Origin: Isoetes taiwanensis
Lineage: Eukaryota > Streptophyta > Lycopodiopsida > Isoetales > Isoetaceae
Length of the DNA stretch: 64,000 nt
Direction of reading: 5' to 3'
Assembly (NCBI GenBank): GCA_021234155.1
Contig: JAJEKV010000226.1
Span: 310,001-374,000, forward strand
Below the pieces are notes generated by a model. It was not told the DNA's origin and made no database searches. It saw only the letters and a list, made by a program, of their open reading frames with translations. The position numbers were made by a program, and so were the translations under genes. Within the stretch, counting starts at the first letter, position 1. Each line of letters opens with the position of its first letter. Shown piece by piece: positions 46,031 to 56,475 of the stretch.

Positions 46031-47529
46031 CTAACATCGTGGGATTGGAGGAGAACAAGGACCGCTGGATTTTACTTGGTCCTCAATGTTAGCATGCACA
46101 TTGAAGGATGGTACAATAACTTGAAGTTTCCAATCATCAACGTAGTGCTTGTTCACTAACCGTCCCCATGCCATCCAAGCGTAGCTGCGGGAAGCATGAA
46201 AGTTCCCTCGTGTGCAAGCTGCCACGGAGATTGAGGATTGAATGCATGTACACAATGGATGCGCCTAGTGTCCAAAATCCTTTCTGCACCCCATGCTTTC
46301 TTTCTATCTATATCCTCCACCTTGACTTCCCAAAAGAACCTTTTTATATTCTTCCTCTTTATTGGTTTCAGATGTGTTCATCCACTCCCGGATGTTCCAC
46401 AAGTAAACATCTCTTCGGGAACTTCTACCACTTCATGAGCATTACCCAATTTTATGTTCTTTCGTATTTTTAATTGCGGTTGTCTTAACCATCTCTTCAA
46501 CTCGGCAGACTTTGCCATCGTGTTCACCTTTCCGTGGTTAGAACCAAAAAAATTCCACATCATATAGACATCCGATTGTCGTTTGTGTACCTAGCCACAA
46601 AGTAAAATGGTCTAGAAGCCTTGAATTGAGATCTTTGCGCACCATCGAAAACACATAATGTCTTTTGGAACCCTTCCTTTCTGCTCCGGATATTTGTGGT
46701 GCTTCATGAAGCGGTGTCGCCGAACAAAGTATCGTGTTCCCTATCATCGATACATAGTAATGTGTTTCCTTGATAATCTCATCGCCCGAGTCATACTGAT
46801 ATGTTATTTGAACCAAATGGTAATCGGGTTATTGACCCGGTATCGATGTGCACCTCCTCTTGTTCCTTGAATGTATAGTTCTCGCAAAATCCACTACCGA
46901 GAGACATGCATCTGGCGGGAGATTCTCCGAAGCTCCTTAAAGGCATTTTACCGCCATTGGTTTTTGAAATTATCGTTGGAAAGATTTTTAGACGCGCTCT
47001 TTCGGTTTATCCGAAGCTCCTTGGGTTGTCTCATTATCTTGATGAGTCAGGTCTCCTACCGAACTTCGAGGCGTTGTCTTTTTCATAGTCAATGTACTCC
47101 CATTTCCTTTCCCTACCGCCACTTCCTTCCATGGACAGTCTGAAACTTCTTGCTCCCCACGACTCACAATTTCCAGGGATGCACCTTCTTGTGAAACTCA
47201 TCTAATTCACTCTTTGGACACAATATAGATCTCCACAAGCTTCCGTACTTGCAATTTTATCTTTGGTGCCCCTGCATTGACCAAGTTCATGTGATCTACA
47301 AACATGGCGGTTGAAGTGCAATTCTTGGGATGTTTGGTTCTCATCCCATTGAGTCCATCCACTAGCATTTGCATCCTCACGTGTTGAATCACACGGCAAC
47401 TATTGAAGTCCAATTTCACCACAATTCGGGTTTTAGCTTCTCAAAAGCTCGAAGTTGAATCTTAATTTCGGATGTTGGTCGAAACCTCTTGAACAATAGC
47501 ATCTGCATGAAATGAACACTAAGCTGTTA

Positions 47530-48330
47530 GGATGTGTATACCACACCAAAACCATGCACCATACCATACCCCCACACTCATCATATCGAGCGAGCAGCAC
47601 CTTAGTGCGTGTACATTACCACACACCACACCACACCCCATCACACACCATACCATTCACCACACACCATACACCAAATGGTGGAGTGTGGAGTGGTGAT
47701 GGAGTGTGGTGGTGGTGGAGTGGTGGTGGTGGGGGTGGTGGTGGTGGATTGTGGTGGTGGGGGTGGTGGAGTGGTGTGTGGTGGTGGTGGGGGTGGTGGT
47801 GGGTGTGGTGGAGTGGTGTGTGGTGGTGGGGGGCGGTGGTGGGGGTGTGGTGGTGGTGGAGTGGTGTGTGGTGTGGTGGTGGGGGTGGTGGTGGTGGTGT
47901 GTGTAGTGGTGTGTGGTGCTATGATGTGGTGTGGTGGAGTGTGGTGGTGGGGTGTGGTGGGCGTGGTGGTGGTGTGTGGTGGTGGTGGAGTGTGGTGGGG
48001 AGGGGTGTAGTGGTGGTGGTGTGGTGTGGTGTTGTAGATTGTGGTGTGATGTGGTGGTGGTGGGTGTGGTGGTGGTGGTGGTGGAGGGGTGTGGCGTGGG
48101 ATGTGGTGGGATGTGTGTGCATGTGGTGGTAATGTGGTGGTCGCAAAGATGTGGTGGTAGTCTATGGTGGTGGGATAGATGGGGTGTGGTGGGGTGAGGG
48201 GGAGAATAAATAAAATTGAATCACACATATCATACATTAACATGCACACCCACATGACACCATGGACATAAGCAGCCCACACCACACCACACCACCACAC
48301 CATCACGACACCACACATCACATCACATCA
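47530..48330 (-). repeat. Intronic GTG-CAC-GTG simple-repeat block, right (in the sense of its gene)
   Basis: On the plus strand a CAC-rich part (47530-47678) is followed by about 520 bp of GTG-rich repeat (47679-48205) and another CAC-rich part (48270-48330). In the sense strand of the minus-strand gene that is GTG, CAC, GTG, the same order as the block in the other gene of element C. Arms are complementary and could form a large hairpin. Open frames within it are repeat artefacts. Confidence 0.85.
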
Positions 48331-48431
48331 CTTTTATCCTATTTAGGTATGACATAAAAAAATCTGCCTAGCCTGCTCTCATAAACACTTCTGAAATTGT
48401 ACACCACGATAATAATTACATTCCTCTTCTA

Positions 48432-48905
48432 ATGGTTAGAAAGGAACTGGGTCCTAAATCTGTTCCTTTCGATTCGATTTTGGCGTTTCATTTCCCAATT
48501 AGGCCAAATCGAAGAAGTTCATTCGGCAACATGGTAGGATCCATGTTGAGGAGATCCTCTGACTATTGTAGGGTGGCGAGGAGGGCATTGGCACATGTTA
48601 AAGCGGGGCTCGTGATCAATCTCACGAAGGTGGATATGCCTAAATCCACCTTCTTCTTTGATTTCGAATCAACCTAAAGGCATACAACAGACTGGATCTT
48701 TGGGCCTTCAATGGCTATGCTTGGAGTCAGTTGATGAGGAAGAGCTCTTAGACAAGGTCCATCGGCTTATGTTACATCTTTCTTTGCAAGGTAGCTGGTA
48801 TATTTGTTCTCTGTCACTTGTCGCTCGACTCTGCTTGGCGGGTTTTTGGCGAAGTGCGTACTTACCACCGGGGGATCGCGAGGAAGCACTAGCAAACCTC
48901 ATCTG
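48432..48905 (+). pseudogene. Possible LINE reverse transcriptase fragment
   Basis: A plus-strand stretch reads like a non-LTR RT between motifs: ALAHVKAGLVINL, a FFFDFE-type string at about 48650-48667 and, after a shift, KAYNRLDLWAFNGYAW and EELLDKVHRLM. This recalls the LDFEKAYDR..W.F block of L1-like RTs. It is short and broken, and no YADD motif or poly(A) tail is visible. Confidence 0.35.
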
Positions 48906-50336
48906 TTAAATTAGGATACTACGGAAAGCTTAGATGCTTTAGTGCAAAAACAATAATTTTGGATGCACCGGTTCTCGAGCCAGTCCATACCCGGCATTTC
49001 ACATTTTAGGATCATGCATGTAAATTTAGTTCGAAAGTCTGAGAGCTTTCAATGGAAAGCCAAATTTTGTAAAGCCAAATTTTGTAAGATCCTTTTTAAT
49101 ATATCATACTTTCCATGGTAGCTTGCTTGAATCGACAAAAATTGTCTTTATTCAACAAAATTTGTATCTCGGGATGGAGTTAGTTATAGCTCAAATATTT
49201 TTAGGGGTACACACACCCGGTAAAAGGAGTACTCAATTACGTCATGTTCTAATAATATTCCAAACATTAAATATTGCATTTAGGACTAGAGTCAACTACA
49301 CACAATTCACATCATCAATTACACCACAATCAACGTACAACACAATAACCACCACATGCACCAACACACTAAGCACCATAACTAAGAAACATGAATAGCG
49401 AAATAAACTAACACGTGATTCCTCGGATAGTGGTGGCATGTTCTTCTCTTACATTTCTCTCCAATCTTCTAGTTCTAACATCCTTTTGTGTTGGGAGACA
49501 CTCACAGTGTTCTCAATCCAAAATTTTTGAATCTTTTCTATATGTTCATCTGAAAATTGCATCGAATCTTTTAGCCCTCTTGTAAGAAAACCCATTTCCC
49601 ACCATTGTGTCGATCTCTTCCCTCTTTTTCTTTGCCTTTTGCGGGTTTCTTGGGTGAACACCTAATACCTTTCAAGATCTACATTTGGCTGATTTTGTCA
49701 CTTGTTTGAGAATGCGCACGGCGCGTGCATTTATATTACAAAGGCGACTATTCTTGGCTGCTAAGCTGATCATTGCTGGTAGAGAGTTTGATGATGCATG
49801 GAGTCAGGCTCCTTATAACGATGCTCTTGGCTTCCAAATCCTTTAATTCTTCACCTATGAATTTTTTCCAATGTTTTATCCCTCAAAAATCAAGTAAAAT
49901 TTCTTTCGCCGTGCTATCCTCCATTCTTTTTGGTGCGTTTATGGAAAGAGCGTTAGCAAATTAAGGACAATCTGGCGTTTCACTTGCACTTCTTGATGAA
50001 CGGATCCTTACGCTTGGTCGCAAGCTCAATTTTTCTTCTCTTCTTCTTTTCCTCTGGCTTTTCTTCAACATTTCTTGTTCCTTGGTTCTTCTTCATTTTC
50101 TCTGTGCCTAAAATACCGGTTTGTATCTGAGATTACCTCATTGACATCCATATCCACAATGGATTGGGCTTTCCTGTGAGGAGGGGAGCCAAAGAACGGG
50201 GCGTAGGCAAAAAGCGGGAAGGGGCCAAAGAATAGGAATTTGAATTTGAATTTTAGTTTTGAAATTAAATTTCCCCCTGGCCGGCGGGACTCTATTCTTA
50301 AATCGGCCGTTGGCGGTGCCATAATTACACTTTCAT

Positions 50337-50350
50337 ACCACAAAAGTGGT
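50337..50350. repeat. Right subterminal hairpin of element C
   Basis: ACCAC and GTGGT arms with an AAAA loop, the counterpart of 35181-35194. Confidence 0.6.
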
Positions 50351-50394
50351 GGATGCAGCGCCACATTTTGGGGGGGCGGGGGACGGCCGGTGGA

Positions 50395-50418
50395 ACACCA
50401 CGCAGTGCTCTCTTACCC
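50395..50418 (-). repeat. Right terminal inverted repeat of element C
   Basis: Reverse complement begins GGGTAAGAGAGCACTGCGTG. It ends TTACCC directly before TAAA. Confidence 0.65.
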
Positions 50419-50422
50419 TAAA
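50419..50422. repeat. Target site duplication of element C, right copy (TAAA)
   Basis: See the left copy at 35121-35124. This copy keeps the expected gypsy codons. Confidence 0.7.
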
Positions 50423-51175
50423 AGATTTCAACTTGATACGGACCATCGAGTCTCAGTTATCTATCAACAACCCGAATCTCAACCTCCCGTCGGAGAAGAT
50501 GGATGGAATTTATAGGAGTATGATTTTGAAATTATGTATAAGCACGGGAAACATAATGTCGTTGCGGATGCGTTGTCCGCCATCCCTTGGTAACTTTCGA
50601 ACCCATTGTAGCCAATTTCCACACTCACTAGTGAGTTGGAAAAGCAGAGACGGACCTTGGCCCCGAGATCGAGTTCGTGAAGTGTGGGATAGTTTGGCTA
50701 AGGAGTCTTAGAGATAAAGAAGCGTGAGGCTTTTCGGGTTAAGTATAAGAAAGAGGGTAATTTGTTATATTACAAAGATAAGTTGTGTGTACCTAAGGCC
50801 TCGAGTGCGTAAAGCTTATTCTCCATGATACACACTTGACCCTATAGCTGGACATGCAGGGTTTCATGAAGACCTACTTTAAGATCCGCTCGATTATTTT
50901 TGCCGTGTATGAAGAAGGACATTGCGGTATATAAAAGCGATTGTCGGTGTGTCAACAAACCAAAGGTGAGCAATTAAGGATTCGGAGAATTGCAACCTCA
51001 CGGATGTGTCCAATGCCAAATGGGGAAGTGATAACCATGGATTTCATTGTGGGCCTTCCGCGTGCTCTGTGGATATGATGCATTGATGGTAGTGGTCGAC
51101 AAATTGTCGAAAATGGCTCATTTCTTGCCATGTCGTACTGCGGATCTGACCCGATACGCTTTCTTTGTTTACAAA
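50423..51175 (+). pseudogene. pol: Ty3/gypsy Pol, second part: end of RNase H and start of integrase
   Basis: Continues the frame interrupted at 35120. It starts with RFQLDTDHR and goes on to EYDFEIMYKHGKHNVVADAL (about 50518-50577), the usual end of gypsy RNase H. The zinc-binding region of integrase is broken by frameshifts (50780-50990, with LCVPKASS and PIAGHAGF-like traces). The catalytic core starts with WEVITMDFIVGLP (about 51023-51061) and VVVDKLSKMAHFLPC (about 51087-51131), which hold the first Asp and its surroundings. The frame ends at 51175 where CACTACAAAA begins. The rest of integrase and the 3' LTR are not seen in the window. Confidence 0.85.
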
Positions 51176-51219
51176 CACTACAAAAGCGTTGAGCCTTTTT
51201 CGGCGTCTATATCGACCTT

Positions 51220-51605
51220 TGAGCGTCGATGCAGCGTCGATCATCGGCGTTTAAAGAACCGACGGTAAACCTCTATATCGGCCGGCGACCGTCGATCGAT
51301 CGACCAAAAACCGTCAAAATGCGATGTGTCGAAATGGCGTCGATGGTGGCGGCGATGAATCGTCGATCATCGGCCGTCATTGACGATGGCGATGCTGCGG
51401 TGATGCCTAGCCGGCCGTCGGCGTCAGCATGCCGAGCGTCGATGATCGGCGTTAAATTTGGCGTGCCATGGTGGCGATGCCACGGCTGGAGGTTCGGCGT
51501 GCGGTCGTTGCCCGCGGTGGCGTGCCATCTTTGGGCGTCGATGATCGGCGTTGATGGATGGCATTAACGTGGCGTGCCATGGTGGGCGTCGAGCATCGGC
51601 GTCTC
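51220..51605. repeat. Subterminal GTCGAT(G/C)ATCGGCG repeats
   Basis: At least six copies or near copies in both orientations (around 51236, 51290, 51363, 51437, 51536 and 51588) in a GC-rich stretch that contrasts with the AT-rich sequence from 51605 on. Confidence 0.7.
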
Positions 51606-52559
51606 TAAATAAAAAAATTCAAAAATTAAAAAAATTTAATGGGTGCAATTTAAGACATATTAAGTTGTAAAGACTTGAATTTTATTTATCAAATAAAATA
51701 TTTGGTGAAATTTAAATTAATCAATTAAAATCTAATTAAAAACAACTAAAATCTACATTAATCAATTAAAATCTAAATTAATCAATTAAAGGTCGTTCTT
51801 AAAATAGACTTAGGTATCGGTATTACCGTAATCAAAATATAAAAAGTAGTGAAAATATACTTTCAAAATCATATTCAACAAAGTTAATGTATCATTGAAC
51901 TACAAAATCGTAAAATCTATTCACCACACTTGGAGTTGGAGAATAGCGAGACATAACATAAAAATCGAAGAGTTCAGGCTGGGGCTACCGTTATGACCTC
52001 TCGTCTTCCTCGTCGTCACGCCATGAAAACATATCCACGAAGCTTAAAGCTAAATACTTGCAAAGAATTATGTAGTGAATAATACATACATCACCCTTTT
52101 TCACCAAGAGCGATTCGGATGGCCGCCGCGTGCCCAATCGATTAGCCCTTTGGCGATCATCTCTGAGCTGGCCGTTTGGCACAAGCTGTTAAAATTACTA
52201 TAACCACCAGATCGGTCATGTTGGTAGCATAAGCTCAGCTCCAGATTGCGTGGGTACCTTCTTTGCCAAAGGCAGGGAGTTGCCGCTACTCCTCTCGTGA
52301 CAATATGTTGGCCTTGCAAGGCGCAACACAACACAAGTTCTTAGTCCTTTATATTAATCTAGATATCGTCTACGACTTGTGCTAAGCATTAGAGATGTAC
52401 TTCTGAATGACGCCCGTTCATCCAATGGGGTCGATTCGCTTCTTCTACTCGGGACATTTTCCATATCGGCATGTTTTATCGGTCTCTTCTTACGGTGGTA
52501 ATGCATAGCGTAAATCAAACATGAGATGCGATATTGATCGCGATTAAGAACAAGGGAAG
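51606..52559. other. AT-rich then mixed sequence; no gene assigned
   Basis: 51640-51800 is dominated by AATCAATTAAAATCTA-like repeats. A minus-strand stretch at 52100-52330 looks coding (QHDRSGGYSNFNSLCQTASS) but is too short to identify. Confidence 0.35.
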
Positions 52560-55331
52560 GTAATACCTCATGGCTTTAACATGTTGACCAGCTCGCTCAT
52601 CACGGTCTTGGGGACATCTCTCATTTTTGAGCTCGGGATATTCCTCCTCTAGCCTATTCCTTAGTTCTATTTTCTACGCATCAAATGAGTCATCCCTCCA
52701 AGTACCCTTGTGGGCGTTGGTAACAATGTTGTTAGTGAGGGCATTGGTCTCCTATGAAATTCCTCTCCATCTTTAGTAGTGCCCAGTGAACTTGTGTTAA
52801 ACTTCACTCAACAAAGAAAATCAACTTCAAAGTTAATACATATGAATAAGTGTTAGTGAACCATAAATGCGTGAATTGAAGGCGAACTCACTCATATAAA
52901 GTGGTGTGCGTTAGGTGGGCGGTCGAAGCCTCTCTAGCTGAAGCTGAGGAAAGTCGGGGACCTTATTTTGCCGTCGATGCTCATTACCGGCGCTCCTTGG
53001 GAGGTTCGAGGCTCGCATACGATATTCGCCCGGTGTAGGCAAAGCTATGTCGGCGGGGGAACACCCCTCGCCCTAGTTGCGGCGGGGGCCCCCTTGCTGG
53101 CCGGAATTCTTGGCGGCGCTTAGCGTTGGCGTCAGCCCCGGACTGTCGATGGGTGGTGTGCTTTCTTCCCCATTGTATCAGCGTGTGATAAGCCGGAGAT
53201 CCATACTTTCGAGATCGTGGGATCTCGTCCTCGAGATGAGCCCTCGCCTCTTATTCTTCTTGGGCTGCGGTTGCGTCGGGGTTGGTACCAAAGCAGGCCC
53301 CAAATATAAAGGGTGCAACCCAAACACACGAAAAAAGAACAATGGTGGATATGCACCCTACATTTAGAAAAATATTTATTAGAATATATTAGAAATAAAC
53401 TACTAACCTAAATGTTAACCTAGCTAATAATGCATACCAAATCCATAAAATGGTTTAGGTGGCGATTGGGGATCACGTCGAACCAAGTACTTCCCCAAGC
53501 GTGGTGAACGAGCGGGTTTGTTGTCGTCAAGAATGTTGTCAATCCACCAAAGTAGCGGGGTTGGCAACCCATAGTAGAATCCATGCGACTAAAGCTCATG
53601 ATTGCTGGACATGCACAAGTACCCCTAAGTTATTAATATTGAGTGTGTTGAATGACATATTAAGAAATTAAGAAACCTTAATTACATAGAAACTTCATTG
53701 CACATTTAACAAGCTTTGTTTTATTATATTGACAGAATAAAAAAGTTTGACGATATTAACATGGCTCGACTTACAAATGTCTTTAAATATTTACTAGTTA
53801 CACAGCGTTCTAGACAAGGTATACAATGTCTAATTCATTCTTTAAGTCTTTTGCAAACAACAACTTTTGACATCTCCAAGGCATCCATGCACTTCATATG
53901 TCGTCTTTGTCTCACAACCATGGTGGAAGATATTCCAACACTTTGTAAGGCTTCAACAACGGAAGCTTTGCATCGTTGTGTGAACACGTGGCGTGATGAG
54001 CCATCATTCTTGTTTTGCTCCTCCAACTTGTCAAGGCGTCGTTGGTACATATGTGTTGGATTGATGTATTGGCCATTGTCGACATTGTTAAACCCTCCAT
54101 TCGTCGCATAGCTTGCACAAAATCAAGGAGCATGTCATAGATGTATCCCAATGCATAGACATCATGAATTTCGTCCCCAAACACGATCATCATCCTTCGA
54201 TTTCTCAAAGACACTTTTCTCATTACCACCAAGGATATTTAAGCTTGTCCATCTCGAAAGTGAGTATTGGCTCTTCAACATGGGACGGCGTTCTTTGCAA
54301 TAATAATGTATCGTCATCCCAATCACCAATTGCCACCCAAACATTTGTGTACTTGTCGTCAAAATGTAATTTGACTCTTTTGCAATTGAGCTTTGTGTGA
54401 GTAAAGTGGCCCTTGTGGATCTCAATGACACCTTACGCTAGGGCAAGAGCTATCTACGGAACATCTTGATATACAACTCTCATTGAGCCCTAACTTTTAG
54501 CGGATATGTGTTTAGGAGGCCTTTTTAATGTGAAGGCTATTGCGTTTGACCATCTCCTATAACGTGAAAGGTCCTGAGGTAAATGGTCAAACAAGTGTGC
54601 AAGTGTTTCTCCATTCATAAATGGTAGAATCACCATTGGCCCTATGGTACCCGGCTAGAGCTAGCAACTTCATAAGGAAGTCCAATGGGTGTACCCGGTC
54701 ACGGGGATGTGGACTCTTGGGCGTATATATTTTTGGGCCTTCTCATATGACATGCTCCTATCTCCCGAGGGGCTTTATAAACCCATCCGCATAGAACTCA
54801 TCATCTTGGAAGTGTTGTGTTCCAATGATCTTGATTTGATATGTGCTATGAGTTGATCTCTCTTCAATGTCCGGTACATCGACTCTGACCTCTATGGGTA
54901 TGGGTTCGAAGATTGATGTCTTCATGTGATTTTCCAAAGAAAAGTGGGGCATGCTAGGCCTGCTCCACTAGAGCTTCCCCTTGATGCAAAGGCGTTTCTT
55001 ATTATCTCCAAAGCGTGCATTGAGATCCTTAATGATGACATTCTTGTGTGATGCGCGTCGCTTTTGGAGGAATTCCAACTAACTACCATTCCTCGACACG
55101 AGCCTTTGCATTGGGACTTTGGCTGCTTTGAATGGTTCAAACATGTCTCGATTCGACCATGGGGTTTCCAAGCATTGACTTTACATGTGTGTTGTTCGGA
55201 AGAGATGTCAACATTTCCTCGGCACGGCCATTTGATGCTAACTCATTTTGACACTTCCTTTGGACATGCCTTACAAAATGAATTGAGGCGTTGACCGGTT
55301 CGCGTCCATTGTCGGGACTTCGTTGGCACAT
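52560..55331 (-). pseudogene. Minus-strand coding remnants inside the CACTA-like region, family unknown
   Basis: Several minus-strand stretches look like protein. 55060-54760: VIIKDLNARFGDNKKRLCIK, then PHFSLENHMKTSIFEPIPIE and STYQIKIIGTQHFQDDEFYA. 54420-54240: HFTHTKLNCKRVKLHFDDKY and NVWVAIGDWDDDTLLLQ. 54080-53840: QRRLDKLEEQNKNDGSSRHV and ASVVEALQSVGISSTMV. About 52680-52570: LRNRLEEEYPELKNERCPQD. They are separated by stops and intron-like gaps. Plant CACTA elements often carry large proteins of this style, but I do not recognise a specific transposase domain. Their order and number of genes are uncertain. Confidence 0.4.
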
Positions 55332-56100
55332 ATCTCATTTATGAGCACCCGTCTAATCTCGGTATTAAGCATTTGTGTCTTCACATTTGGGGCCATACCA
55401 CAAACCAAATTAAACTAATTTTATCGGCAATGCATAAAAAAATACAAAGAAAAAAGGATTAGGTGGATTAACCTAAATACATTAGCAAATAAATTTACAA
55501 AGAGTAGTAGGTGAGCTTGGACCGAAGCACTTAGTCCCCTCCACTCAAGGTGGGTCGACCATGCCCTTGCCCAAGTCTCCCAAGTTTTTTAAACCCTAAA
55601 CAAAGCATTAAACTTAAGCGTATTAAAATAAATTCTTACGGAATAAGTACAAGGTGTTAGATTTGTGGATTCCAAAAGCAGCATTTTGTTAGGAGTTATG
55701 CATGCAAAACAAGACATCAATGGTTGAAAAAATTACTAAGTAGAAACAAAACATTGCAAGGTTCATGGACCTTGCATTCGAAAAAACAAAATAAAAGGTA
55801 GTCCTTCATGAAGAAATAATAGAGGGCATTGAAGAGGAAAAGCCATCGAAAGAAGGGAATGGATGGAGGAGGAGGAGGAAGAAGAAGAAGAAAAGTGGAG
55901 GATGATGAAGATGAAGAAGAATAGAAAAAGAAAGAAGAAATAGAGGAAAGATGATGATGAGAGAAAGGGATGTAAAAAGGAAAAAGAATATAGAAGAGGG
56001 AGGAGTTGGAAGAAGGAAGAAGAAGCAAAAATTTTGGAAGAGCAAAAAGCCAAGAATAAAAAAGGCATAGCAATATGAGGGATAGAAACATTGGAAGGGA
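55332..56100. repeat. Spacer with a purine-rich GAA/GGA tract
   Basis: 55850-56050 is almost pure GAA, GGA and GAT triplets on the plus strand. The Ser/Phe-rich minus-strand frames are translations of this tract. The rest is AT-rich without a gene. Confidence 0.7.
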
Positions 56101-56475
56101 TCAAAATGGAAGGGGGATGGAAGAATTAACTAAAAGAGGCCAAGATTGATGAGAATGGGAAGAACAAACAACAAGAACATAAATCCTAAAACTTGGAAAA
56201 AACAAGCATGGATTCAAAAAAAGATGGTTGATCAAGCACATTAACAGACTTGCTTGGCAAAGGAAATGGGCTTCAAGACCGATGAGCCAAAAATGTAGGA
56301 ATAAATGCTCCTCAAGTTTCTTGCTTGCTTTCGAAATAGGTCGGGTTTTCATACTGTTTGAGAATATTACTGGCAGCGTCGATGTCGGCGTCGCTGGCGT
56401 CGATATCGGCGATTCATGTATAAACGTCGATGATCCGGCGGATATGGATAAAAGCGGTCAATATCGGCGTTGGCC

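Larger units (their letters stand above)
46031..50151 (-). pseudogene. Element C DDE-like transposase candidate, broken
   Basis: The minus-strand ATG at 50151 starts MDVNEVISDTNRYFRHRENE, 268 bp inside the right end. Later blocks match elements A and B: SDEHIEKIQKFWIENTVSVS (49560-49500), KRFRPTSEIKIQLRAFEKLK and VIQHVRMQMLVDGLNGMR (47480-47330), LCPKSELDEFHKKVHPWK (about 47225-47170), NFKNQWR-NAFKE (about 46965-46930) and a VVDFA-ENYTF block (46905-46870). A KETHYYVS-DDREHDTLF block (46775-46725) follows, then DGAQRSQFKASRPFYFVARY (46650-46590), NHGK followed by an HDG-like segment (about 46545-46510), and RRIHCVHAF with the damaged tail. An intron between 49449 and 47480 carries a large simple repeat and a LINE-like fragment. 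Many one-base indels break the frame. Confidence 0.65.
35125..50418. mobile_element. Element C: 15.3-kb DNA transposon of the same family as A (9.9 kb without the nested copia)
   Basis: It interrupts gypsy RNase H. The ends are imperfect inverted repeats opening GGGTAAAAGCATGCTGTGGTGT (left) and GGGTAAGAGAGCACTGCGTG (right, reversed), with TAGA/TAAA duplications. Both subterminal regions hold an ACCAC-4 base-GTGGT hairpin and the word GCGCCACATTTTGG or GACGCCACATTTTGG. It carries a plus-strand FCP1-like gene (35354-44402) and a minus-strand DDE-like gene (50151-46031), converging as in element A. A Ty1/copia element with a 5-bp duplication (38256-43645) splits the first gene. Confidence 0.8.
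51176..56475. mobile_element. Probable CACTA-like (En/Spm) transposon, right end not resolved
   Basis: The gypsy integrase is cut at 51176 by CACTACAAAAGCG, a typical CACTA terminus. The next 420 bp is packed with variants of GTCGATGATCGGCG, as expected for subterminal repeats. The same words recur at 56374-56470 (GCGTCGATGTCGGCG, GTCGATATCGGCG, GTCGATGATCCGGCGG), suggesting the other subterminal region, but I find no TTTTGTAGTG terminus or 3-bp duplication after it. The interior has minus-strand coding remnants of unknown family. Confidence 0.5.

Noticed and set aside
47512-48321. Large Trp/Gly/Val-rich protein or its antisense
   Set aside because: Translation of a GTG simple repeat in an intron.
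51850-51870. AAAAAGTAGTGAAA as the right end of the CACTA-like element
   Set aside because: TAGTG followed by AAA fits a 3-bp duplication, but the preceding bases do not match the inverted CACTACAAAAGC terminus.
55717-56104. Ser/Phe/Leu-rich membrane protein on the minus strand
   Set aside because: It is the reverse translation of a GAA/GGA purine tract.
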